Below, piece after piece: positions 1 to 9,202 of a DNA stretch of 46,223 nucleotides. Source of the stretch: Alloyangia mangrovi (lineage in GTDB: Bacteria > Pseudomonadota > Alphaproteobacteria > Rhodobacterales > Rhodobacteraceae); NCBI RefSeq assembly GCF_002300555.2, contig NZ_NTHN02000044.1, positions 1 to 46,223 of the forward strand, given 5' to 3'. Both the position numbers and the translations under genes were made by a program. Numbering within the stretch: the first letter of the stretch is position 1; each line of letters opens with the position of its first letter. The notes below the pieces were generated by a model, which was not told where the DNA came from, searched no databases, and saw nothing but the letters and a program-made list of their open reading frames with translations.

Positions 1-246
1 CGCCGCCGCCCCGTCTGGCGTCCCGTCGAGCGCCTCAGCGCCGCCGGTGAGGGGCCTTTTACGGATAGCCCCCGGGGCCTGCAAGCGGATTTTTCCAGGC
101 CGAGGGAAGTTTTTTGGAAATCTCTAAAAAACAACATGAACACAGGAGGTTATGAGCCAAAATATTTGCGGGCTCCCGCATCTTCGCGCCCCTTCCCCAG
201 CGTCCGCCAAAGCCGCCGAGATCCTACGCGGATCCAGATATTGCGC

Positions 247-331
247 GACTCACAGGGTTATCCACAAGCCCGCGCAAATCTGGCTCCGAGTCAGCCCCGA
301 CTCGGCCCGCCAAAGCGACGCGAGTCGACTC
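247..331. promoter_or_regulatory. Cluster of five GANTC (CcrM) sites
   Basis: GANTC sites occur at 247-251, 288-292, 299-303, 322-326 and 327-331, the last two back to back. At about 65% GC roughly 0.3 sites are expected in 85 bases. CcrM methylates GANTC in alphaproteobacteria, and such sites are used around origins and cell-cycle promoters in Caulobacter-type regulation. Confidence 0.5.
258..266 (+). promoter_or_regulatory. DnaA box (perfect consensus)
   Basis: The 9-mer TTATCCACA matches the high-affinity DnaA box consensus at every position. It lies 92 bases downstream of an AT-rich stretch and inside a cluster of GANTC methylation sites. A single perfect 9-mer can arise by chance in a genome, so the context carries the argument. 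Confidence 0.55.
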
Positions 332-382
332 GAGAGCGGGCCGATGCACAGGCGATGCGAACCATGCGCAGCGTCGCCGCCC

Positions 383-1003
383 CTAGCCTCTCGCCCTTCC
401 GGCGGTACCCAGCCGGCCAAAGCTGCGCTTCTTCAGCCTCAGGGCGAGCAGCAGCACGGCCGCGCCCAGGTAGAGCAGCGGCTCGATCTGGAATCCCTTG
501 GCCAGTAGCACGAAGTGCAAAGCGCCGAGCAATACCGCCGGGTATGTCAGCATGTGGAGCTTGCGCCAGCGCTTGCCCAGTCGCCTGACCGAGAGATTGT
601 TCGAGGTCAGCGCCAGCGGGATCATCAGCGCGAACCCCAGCATGCCGACGGTGATATAGGGACGCTTGACGATGTCGGCCCAGATCTGTGCGAGGATCTG
701 CACGTCGAGGGCCAGCCAGACCAGCAGATGCAGGGTGATATAGAAGAAGGCGAGCAGCCCCAGCGCCCGGCGGAACCGCAGCAGGTTCAGCCCGGCGTAG
801 CGGCGCAGCGGGGTGATCGCCAGGACCAGCAGGAGGATTTGCAGCCCCAGCTCACCCAGCTTGTGTTCGAGCGCACGGATCGGCTCGACTCCGAGCCCTC
901 CGGTGAAGCCGAGGTAGAGGAACCAGGCGACCGGAAGCGGCGCAACCATGTAGAAAAGCCAAGGCGGGAGGCGCCGACTGGCGCTGTTGATCCAGTCAAT
1001 CAT
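383..1003 (-). CDS. msrQ: MsrQ, heme-binding membrane subunit of the periplasmic methionine sulfoxide reductase
   Basis: MsrQ (formerly YedZ) is the inner-membrane b-type cytochrome that passes electrons to periplasmic MsrP, which repairs oxidised methionines in envelope proteins. The 206-residue product has about six hydrophobic helices and the ferric-reductase-like transmembrane fold. Candidate heme-ligand histidines are H92 (in LHLLVW), H150 and H163 (in GALHFVLLAKG). The stretch NNLSVRRLGKRWRKLH at 135-150 is typical of the family. It starts two bases after the msrP stop, so the two are cotranscribed with msrP first. Length and order match the standard msrPQ operon. Confidence 0.93.
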   Translation of the reverse strand: MIDWINSASRRLPPWLFYMVAPLPVAWFLYLGFTGGLGVEPIRALEHKLGELGLQILLLVLAITPLRRYAGLNLLRFRRALGLLAFFYITLHLLVWLALDVQILAQIWADIVKRPYITVGMLGFALMIPLALTSNNLSVRRLGKRWRKLHMLTYPAVLLGALHFVLLAKGFQIEPLLYLGAAVLLLALRLKKRSFGRLGTAGRARG

Positions 1004-1005
1004 GG

Positions 1006-1914
1006 CTAGAAGTTCTTCGAGAGGTCCATGCCGTCATACAGGGCCGCGACCTCCTCCTCGTAGCCATTGAACATGAGCGTCGGCTGGCGCTTGGCGAAGA
1101 AGCCGCCGCCGATGGGTCGCTCGGTGGCCTGCGACCAGCGCGGGTGGTCCACCTCCGGGTTCACGTTGGAATAGAAGCCGTATTCGCGCGGGTTGGCCTT
1201 GTTCCAGGAGGTCGGCGGCTCCTTGTCGGTCAGCGTTACCCGGACGATCGACTTGATCGACTTGAAACCATACTTCCACGGCACCACCAGCCGCAGCGGC
1301 GCACCATTCTGGTTAGGGATGTCCTTGCCGTAGATGCCGGTGGCCAGAAGGGTCAGCGGATTCATCGCCTCGTCGAGCCGCAGCCCCTCGACATAGGGCC
1401 AATCGAGCACCGGATAGGCGGTGCCGCGCATCTCCTCGGGGCGGTAGAGGGTTTCGAAGGCGACATAGCGCGCACCGGACTGGACGCCCGCGAGTTCCAA
1501 AAGGTCGGCAAGCTCGAAGCCGTTCCAGGGCACGACCATCGACCAGGCCTCGACACAGCGGAAACGGTAGATGCGCTCCTCGATGGTCATCTTCGACAGG
1601 ATGTCCTCGAGCGCGTAGTCGCCAGGGCGGTCGACCATGCCGTCGATGGTCACCGTCCAGGGCTTGATGGTGAGGGCACCGGCATAGGCCTTGGGGTCCT
1701 CCTTGTCGGTGCCGAACTCATAGTAGTTATTGTAGCTGGTGATCTCTTCCCAGCTGTTGGGCGTGAGCGCGCCCTCCCCCTCGGCGCGGCCGCGCCCGGC
1801 CAGACCGGCGAGCGCGACCCCGGCGGCGCCGCCGATCAGCTGCCGGCGATTCAGCCAATGCACCTCGTCGGTGACGTGATGGTCCTTGAGATCGCCTTTC
1901 CAGCGGAACGCCAT
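1006..1914 (-). CDS. msrP: MsrP, molybdopterin-dependent protein-methionine-sulfoxide reductase catalytic subunit
   Basis: This is the periplasmic Mo enzyme (formerly YedY) that reduces methionine sulfoxide in envelope proteins using electrons from MsrQ. A twin-arginine signal is visible (RR at 23-24 in [11 protein letters not shown], followed by a hydrophobic run), consistent with export of a folded cofactor protein. C120 in [14 protein letters not shown] is the expected molybdenum-ligating cysteine. The sulfite-oxidase-type fold continues with [19 protein letters not shown] near 210-230. The length of 302 residues is normal. It precedes msrQ by two bases. The upstream space of about 80 bases to the next minus-strand gene could hold its own promoter. 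Confidence 0.95.
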   Translation of the reverse strand: MAFRWKGDLKDHHVTDEVHWLNRRQLIGGAAGVALAGLAGRGRAEGEGALTPNSWEEITSYNNYYEFGTDKEDPKAYAGALTIKPWTVTIDGMVDRPGDYALEDILSKMTIEERIYRFRCVEAWSMVVPWNGFELADLLELAGVQSGARYVAFETLYRPEEMRGTAYPVLDWPYVEGLRLDEAMNPLTLLATGIYGKDIPNQNGAPLRLVVPWKYGFKSIKSIVRVTLTDKEPPTSWNKANPREYGFYSNVNPEVDHPRWSQATERPIGGGFFAKRQPTLMFNGYEEEVAALYDGMDLSKNF

Positions 1915-1996
1915 GGGATGTCCTCCTGCACATCTGCCCCGAAACGGGTTCGGGGCAGACTAGCGGAGAACCGCCGATCCGCCAAACCAAGCGATC

Positions 1997-3490
1997 TCAC
2001 GTTGCGGTGTCTCCCCTGTAACTCGGGCGCAGCTTGGAGAAGGGGATCGAACTGCCGTCCGCCTGCACGATACGCACGTGGCGACGGCGCATCTGCCGGG
2101 GCTCCGAGACGCCGACCGAATGGGCGATGGTCTCGACCTCCTTGATCACCGCCTTGGCGTAATTGGCGACCTTCTTGTACTTGTCCTCGACCACGAGGCC
2201 CTTCTGCAGGCGCGGATCGTGGGTGGTGATGCCGGTCGGGCAGGTGTTGCGGTTGCACTTCAGCGCCTGGATGCAGCCCATCGAGAACATGAAACCGCGC
2301 GCCGAGGTGACGAAATCGGCGCCGAGGCAGATCGCCCAGGCGACATCGGCGGGGTTCACCAGCTTGCCGGCGGCGACGATGCGGATACGCTCTTTCAGCC
2401 CGTAGCGGTCGCGCAGGTCGACGATGCGCGGCAGCGCCTCACGAATCGGCATGCCGACGAGGTCGATCAGCGGCATGGGTGCGGCACCGGTGCCACCCTC
2501 GCCGCCGTCGATCGTGATGAAGTCGGGCGCGCTCTCGGAGCCGCGCTCGGCGATGAGCTGGAACATCCGCTCCCAGTCGTCAGACGAGCCGATCACCGTC
2601 TTGAAGCCGACCGGACGGCCCGAGACCTCTCGGATGTGGACGATCATGTCGAGCAGGTCCTCGAAATTGTCGATCTCGCGGTGGCGGTTCGGCGAGATGC
2701 CGGGCTGGCCGACCTTGAGGCCACGGATCGCCGCGATCTCTTCATTGACCTTCTCGCCGGGCAGGATGCCACCCTTGCCGGGCTTGGCACCCTGCGCCAG
2801 CTTCAGCTCGAACATCTTGACCTGCGGGCGCGCGCCCATGGCGGCGAGCTTGGCGTCGTCGATGTTGCCCTGATCATCGCGGATGCCGAACTTGGCCGTG
2901 CCGATCTGGTAAACCAGATCGCAGGCGCCGAGCTCGTGGAAAGGTGCAAGGCCGCCCTCGCCGGTATTGAGCCAGATGCCCGCCTCGGCGGCACCGCGGC
3001 TCAGCGCCTCGACCGCCGGGCGCGAGATCGCGCCGTAGCTCATACCCGAGATGTTGAAGATCGAGCGCGCCACGTAGGGGAGCTTCGCGGTCGGCCCGAT
3101 CACCATGGGCTCGGTCACCGAGAACTGGTCGTCGAGCGGCGGGAAGACCGCGTTCACGAAGATCGGTGTGCCGGGGATATTGAGGTTGCGGGTCGAGCCG
3201 AAGGCGACGGTGTTATCCTTGCCCTTGGTGGCATGGTAGACCCAATCGCGCTGCGCACGGTTGAAGGGCATCTCTTCGCGGTCCATGGCGAAGAAATACT
3301 GGCGGAAGAATTCGCCGAGCTTGGTAAACCAACCGCGGAAGCGGCCGATCACCGGGTAGTTGCGGCGGATCGCGTCGCCGGTCTGGGTGGTGTCGATCAG
3401 ATACAGGAGTACCACTGCCAGCACTGCAAAGCCGATGGCCACCAGGAAGACCAGTGCCAGGATCTGCAGAAGGTACATTGCCGCGCCCAT
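1997..3490 (-). CDS. Membrane-anchored FMN-binding glutamate synthase family protein
   Basis: The 497-residue protein carries the FMN/iron-sulfur synthase domain of glutamate synthase without the glutaminase domain. Residues about 5-30 form one transmembrane helix. The barrel motifs include SFGAIS-like ISGMSYGAISRPA, the phosphate/FMN stretch DFITIDGGEGGTGAAP and the cysteine cluster C406/C412/C417 in GCIQALKCNRNTCPTGI, expected to bind a 3Fe-4S cluster. Proteins of this type are annotated as GltB2-like or archaeal-type glutamate synthase. The physiological substrate of the membrane-anchored form is not established, so I do not assign GltB. The start at 3490 has a GAGGAAATT ribosome site; a second Met lies four codons in. 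Confidence 0.85.
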   Translation of the reverse strand: MGAAMYLLQILALVFLVAIGFAVLAVVLLYLIDTTQTGDAIRRNYPVIGRFRGWFTKLGEFFRQYFFAMDREEMPFNRAQRDWVYHATKGKDNTVAFGSTRNLNIPGTPIFVNAVFPPLDDQFSVTEPMVIGPTAKLPYVARSIFNISGMSYGAISRPAVEALSRGAAEAGIWLNTGEGGLAPFHELGACDLVYQIGTAKFGIRDDQGNIDDAKLAAMGARPQVKMFELKLAQGAKPGKGGILPGEKVNEEIAAIRGLKVGQPGISPNRHREIDNFEDLLDMIVHIREVSGRPVGFKTVIGSSDDWERMFQLIAERGSESAPDFITIDGGEGGTGAAPMPLIDLVGMPIREALPRIVDLRDRYGLKERIRIVAAGKLVNPADVAWAICLGADFVTSARGFMFSMGCIQALKCNRNTCPTGITTHDPRLQKGLVVEDKYKKVANYAKAVIKEVETIAHSVGVSEPRQMRRRHVRIVQADGSSIPFSKLRPSYRGDTAT

Positions 3491-3791
3491 AATTTCCTCG
3501 GATGTCTATAGAACGTGTTGGTTGTCGAAGCGGGTTCGGCGGCATGGTTACTACGCCCTGCCGGGACAGCAAGGCGCGAATGCCCTAATTTTGGGCTGTT
3601 TGAAAACTGTTAGCGCAACATCCTGTGAATGCCTGCTCAGAAGGGTCGTTTGCCTGCAAAAACGCCACCTGGCGTATTCAATCTCCAACCGCTTCTACGG
3701 CCCGCCGGCTGCCCTCATGACCGCGAAGGTGATCCAACCGCCGACCCGGCGCGTATCCCCGGTACATCCACGGCACATGGAGGAGTTACCG
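3491..3791. other. Divergent intergenic region between the glutamate synthase-like gene and the fasciclin gene
   Basis: No gene is supported. The region must hold promoters for both divergent genes. It is relatively AT-rich around 3584-3615. A short perfect palindrome, ACGCCA-CC-TGGCGT, lies at 3662-3675 and could be an operator; no regulator is suggested by neighbours. I see no convincing -35/-10 pair. Confidence 0.4.
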
Positions 3792-4274
3792 ATGATCCGC
3801 ATGACATCCCTGACCCTGACCGCAGCATTGCTGACCGCCGCGCCCGCGCTGGCCGACGACCACATGGGCAAGACCATCGTCGAAACCGCGCAGGAGGCTG
3901 GAAGCTTTTCGACCCTGCTCGCCGCGGCCGAGGCCGCCGGGCTGGTCGAGACGCTGCGCGGCGAAGGGCCGTTCACCGTCTTCGCGCCGACCGACGCGGC
4001 CTTTGCTGCGCTCCCCGAGGGAACGGTCGACACGCTGCTGATGCCCGAGAACAAGGACCAGCTGACCGCGCTGCTGACCTACCACGTGGTGCCGGGCAAG
4101 ATCATGTCCACCGACCTGAGCAACGACATGACGGCCGAAACGGTTCAGGGCGACAGCCTCGAGATCATGACCGAAGGCGGGGTCACCGTCGACGGGATCA
4201 ACGTGACCCAGCCCGACATCGAGGCTTCGAACGGGGTGATCCACGTGATCGACGGGGTGCTGATGCCGCAGTAA
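3792..4274 (+). CDS. Secreted fasciclin (FAS1) domain protein
   Basis: The 160-residue protein has a Sec signal peptide (hydrophobic 5-20, likely cleavage after A21 in ALA-DD). One complete FAS1 domain follows, with the H1 and H2 boxes recognisable as GPFTVFAPTDAAFAALP and NGVIHVIDGVLMP. FAS1 domains mediate adhesion or matrix contacts, and bacterial single-domain versions are periplasmic or secreted with mostly unknown ligands. ATG 3792 was chosen because GAGGAG lies just upstream at 3779-3784 and the signal peptide begins there; the open frame extends further 5' without coding character. The gene is monocistronic, followed by two hairpin terminators. Confidence 0.9.
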   Translation: MIRMTSLTLTAALLTAAPALADDHMGKTIVETAQEAGSFSTLLAAAEAAGLVETLRGEGPFTVFAPTDAAFAALPEGTVDTLLMPENKDQLTALLTYHVVPGKIMSTDLSNDMTAETVQGDSLEIMTEGGVTVDGINVTQPDIEASNGVIHVIDGVLMPQ

Positions 4275-4330
4275 TCCTCCTTGCGGTGCCGGCACCCACT
4301 CATCCCCAGCCGGCGCCCTGCGGCATTAGC

Positions 4331-4366
4331 GAGGGGGCGCGGCAGCCAGCGCCGCGCCCCCTCTTT
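4331..4366 (+). terminator. Hairpin terminator after the fasciclin gene
   Basis: A perfect 13-bp GC-rich stem pairs 4331-4343 with 4351-4363 around the 7-base loop AGCCAGC and is followed by TTTCGT. The T tract is short but the stem is very stable, so this is probably the first terminator of the fasciclin transcript. Confidence 0.7.
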
Positions 4367-4395
4367 CGTAGTTGGGACAATGCACCTCCAGCAGC

Positions 4396-4425
4396 AAAAA
4401 GGCCCGCCGAACCGGCGGGCCTTTT
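4396..4425. terminator. Bidirectional hairpin terminator between fasciclin and clpB
   Basis: The stem GGCCCGCCG (4401-4409) pairs with CGGCGGGCC (4413-4421) around the loop AAC. It has AAAAA on its left (4396-4400) and TTTT on its right (4422-4425), so it works as an intrinsic terminator read from either strand. It lies 26 bases beyond the clpB stop and serves both convergent genes. Confidence 0.85.
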
Positions 4426-4450
4426 CTTACTTTATATATATATACGCGGT

Positions 4451-7066
<2,616 letters not shown>

Positions 7067-7147
7067 GCTGTCTCTCCTTCCACAAGCGCCCGTCTGGATG
7101 TGCCCCGCCTGCCAGGCAGCACGGGGAGGTATCGGGCCTCGGGGTAG

Positions 7148-7176
7148 AGATGGGCGCAGGCCCTGAACGGTTCAAG
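7148..7176 (-). promoter_or_regulatory. Heat-shock (RpoH/sigma-32) promoter of clpB
   Basis: On the minus strand CTTGAAC (7170-7176) is the -35 and GCCCATCT (7148-7155) the -10, separated by 14 bases. The consensus is CTTGAAA, N13-15, CCCCATNT, so only one base per element deviates. Transcription would start near 7141 and give a leader of about 75 bases. Confidence 0.75.
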
Positions 7177-7321
7177 AACATCGCGGGTGAAAAAATGCCG
7201 CATCAGGGGCTTGGCCGCGAACTCGACGCCGTGTCGCACACTGCTAATTAATCTCTTTGCCGCACCCTGATCCAAGACTTGTCCAGCCCAGTTGGCGCCC
7301 AGCAGCAAAAGGATTCAAGCC

Positions 7322-7642
7322 ATGCACGTCGAGCGCGTCGAATTCGACGATTTCCAGCCGATCGGCGCTGCCGGTGCCCGCCGCGACGCCGCGCTCGATC
7401 CCTGGATCGAGGGGCCGCACCCCGGGGCGGTGTCGCTGGTCGCCCGAAACGGCCAGCTCCATGTCGCGCTCAGCGCCGGCCCGACTGAGCCGCGCCGCGC
7501 CCTCGTCGCCGCGATCCGGCAGCTCTTGCGCATGGCGGACTTTCGCGGTGGCGCCCACCGGCTAACATTCTCCCGGACGCTGCCGCTTGCCGGGTCCACG
7601 GGCCGGGCCGGTGCGCCGACCCGGCAGGAGCGCGGGCCTTGA
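7322..7642 (+). CDS. Small protein of unknown function
   Basis: I do not recognise this 106-residue protein. It begins MHVERVEFDDFQPIG, contains GAVSLVARNGQLHVALSAG and TEPRRALVAAIRQLLRM, and ends in a polar Gly/Thr/Arg-rich tail. There is no signal peptide or membrane segment. Third codon positions are overwhelmingly G or C, as in neighbouring genes, which supports this frame over the opposite-strand frame at 7315-7599. A weak AAAGGA lies about 10 bases upstream of ATG 7322. It is divergent from clpB and convergent with mlaC, whose stop is only 15 bases away, so it probably forms a single-gene unit sharing the clpB upstream region. Confidence 0.55.
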   Translation: MHVERVEFDDFQPIGAAGARRDAALDPWIEGPHPGAVSLVARNGQLHVALSAGPTEPRRALVAAIRQLLRMADFRGGAHRLTFSRTLPLAGSTGRAGAPTRQERGP

Positions 7643-7657
7643 CCGCGCGGCCCGGGA

Positions 7658-8257
7658 TCAGCCCGCCTGCCGCAGGTCGTCGATCATTGCGTCGATATCG
7701 CCGCGGCGACGGTCGAGCATGGCACCGATCTCGGTCCGCTCGGTGAGCAGCATGTTCACGCCCTCCACATACATGTTGTAGAAGCGCCCCGATTTCTCGC
7801 CGACGAAGAAGCTCACCTCGAAGGGCGACTGCCCGCGCAGCTTTGCAACCGTGGCGACCTGGTAGGCGTTCTTCACCTTCTGCGTGCCGGAGACGGTTAT
7901 CGCGCTGCCGATGAACTTGCGGAACTGCTTGCCGTACTTGCGCGCTGCATAGGCCTGGAAGGCGGCGGTGAAGGCCTTCTTCTGCGCCGGCGTGGCGCGG
8001 CGGCCGTCGGCCCCCATCACGTAGGCGGCGATATAAGGCATGTCGCCGTAGCGCACGAAAATGCGCTCGAACTCGGCGATCATCGCGGATTCGGGCGCGC
8101 CCGAGGCGATCACCGCATTGACGTCATCGACCAGCCCCTGCACCAGCTTCTCGGCCTGCGCCGCGCTCGCCGCGCTTGTCACGCCCGGCAGCCCCGCCAG
8201 CGCGGTGGCGCTCAGCGCCCCGGCAAGAAAACCGCGCCTGCTCGTGAAATGCCTCAT
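7658..8257 (-). CDS. MlaC/Ttg2D family periplasmic phospholipid-binding protein
   Basis: MlaC shuttles phospholipids between outer-membrane MlaA and the inner-membrane MlaFEDB transporter, keeping the outer leaflet free of glycerophospholipids. The 199-residue protein has the family pattern, including FVRYGDMPYIAAYVMG, FQAYAARKYGKQFRKFIG and SGRFYNMYVEGVNM near the C-terminus. The N-terminus SRRGFLAGALSATALAG matches a twin-arginine signal rather than a plain Sec signal, which is unusual for MlaC. Its ATG overlaps the stop of mlaA by one base (TGATG), indicating translational coupling. mlaFED are not in the window. Confidence 0.88.
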   Translation of the reverse strand: MRHFTSRRGFLAGALSATALAGLPGVTSAASAAQAEKLVQGLVDDVNAVIASGAPESAMIAEFERIFVRYGDMPYIAAYVMGADGRRATPAQKKAFTAAFQAYAARKYGKQFRKFIGSAITVSGTQKVKNAYQVATVAKLRGQSPFEVSFFVGEKSGRFYNMYVEGVNMLLTERTEIGAMLDRRRGDIDAMIDDLRQAG

Positions 8258-9036
8258 CAGAAACCCTCCGTGTCCATGGCCTCGGGATCGATGAACCCCG
8301 AGCCTTCGATACTGTCATCGCCCAGCTCGTGCCGCCGCTTCTCGAGCCAGATCACCCGTGCCTGCGCGTAGCTGTCGGCGCTGCCTTCCATCACCGCGTC
8401 GATCGCGTCGCCGTAATCGCTGCGCTTGATCATCAGCTCGCCGAGCCGCGCGCCATAGCGGACATAGCGCTGCGGCGAGGGCAGCACATAGGCGAAGGGA
8501 TCGGTGAAGAAGTCGACGAAAAGCCCCACCGTTTCGCGCTCTGTCGAGGGACCAAGCACAGGCAGCTCCATGTAGCCGCCCTCGGGGAGTCCCCAGACAT
8601 AGAGCGTCTCGCCGAAGTTGCTGCGGTCCTCGGGCAGCCCCATGGGGCTCGCCACGTCCATCAGGCCGGCGATCCCGAGCGTCGCGTTGATCGAAAACCG
8701 CAGCGTGTTGCGCGAGGCCCGCAGCAGCCGTCCCTGCAGCAACTGATTCACCACGGTCTGCGGCAAGGCGACCGTATCGGAGAAATTCACCACCCCATTT
8801 TTGACAGGATCTGGCAGGGATTCGACGAATCCGGGCTCTCCGTCGCCCGATAGGCGGGAATAAACCCTCTTGTTGAAAGCATGTACGCGGCGATTGGCGG
8901 GTTCTTGCGGATCAAAGACACCGTCGCGCGTTTCGCCGGGTCCGGGAGTCGCGCATGCGGCGAGCCCCGTGATAAGAACCAAGGCCGCAAAAGCCCGAAA
9001 ACCAGGAGCACGGCCGGTCAGCCCGGGAATTCTCAT
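8257..9036 (-). CDS. mlaA: MlaA/VacJ family outer-membrane lipoprotein
   Basis: MlaA sits in the outer membrane and removes mislocalised phospholipids from the outer leaflet, passing them to MlaC. From ATG 9036 the 259-residue protein has a lipoprotein signal with lipobox LAAC, giving a lipidated Cys near residue 27. It then shows DPQEPANRRVHAFNKRVY, the NxxVN-type helix around VVNQLLQGRLLRASRNTLRF, and the family core GLPEGGYMELPVLGPSTERE. The open frame extends 73 codons further 5' but the lipobox fixes the start region. No strong ribosome site precedes 9036. It is cotranscribed with the mlaC-like gene. Confidence 0.9.
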   Translation of the reverse strand: MRIPGLTGRAPGFRAFAALVLITGLAACATPGPGETRDGVFDPQEPANRRVHAFNKRVYSRLSGDGEPGFVESLPDPVKNGVVNFSDTVALPQTVVNQLLQGRLLRASRNTLRFSINATLGIAGLMDVASPMGLPEDRSNFGETLYVWGLPEGGYMELPVLGPSTERETVGLFVDFFTDPFAYVLPSPQRYVRYGARLGELMIKRSDYGDAIDAVMEGSADSYAQARVIWLEKRRHELGDDSIEGSGFIDPEAMDTEGF

Positions 9037-9202
9037 TAGGAAAAATCCGATCTTGATGTACAAGATCTTCCTACTTGCTATCGCGACGGACCCCAAGGGG
9101 CCTCGTATTTCCTGCTGGCCTCGTGTCGTGAAAGTAACATGAAAATTCTTCGAGTCTGCTCCGCAGACGGGATATTCACAATTGGAGAGCGAAATAGCGC
9201 TC

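Larger units (their letters stand above)
1..382. other. Intergenic region with origin-like signals, no convincing gene
   Basis: No reading frame here has Rhodobacteraceae-like codon use; the open frames running into msrQ are Arg/Ser/Pro-rich shadow translations. The stretch 109-176 is clearly AT-rich for this genome (runs of T at 111-116 and A at 126-131). It is followed by a perfect DnaA box at 258-266 and five GANTC sites between 247 and 331. An AGGAGG at 144-149 lies only 2 bases before an ATG at 152, but the frame it would open shows no protein character. The features together resemble an alphaproteobacterial replication origin or a DnaA/CcrM-controlled promoter region; that is inference. 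Confidence 0.5.

Noticed and set aside
1-135. Minus-strand open frame from an ATG at 135 to the left edge
   Set aside because: The translation is basic and low in character and has no similarity to DnaA or other proteins expected at an origin.
152-508. 118-codon open frame after an AGGAGG site, reading into msrQ
   Set aside because: The spacing to the ATG is only 2 bases, the translation is Arg/Ser/Pro-rich without family character, and it overlaps the conserved msrQ antisense.
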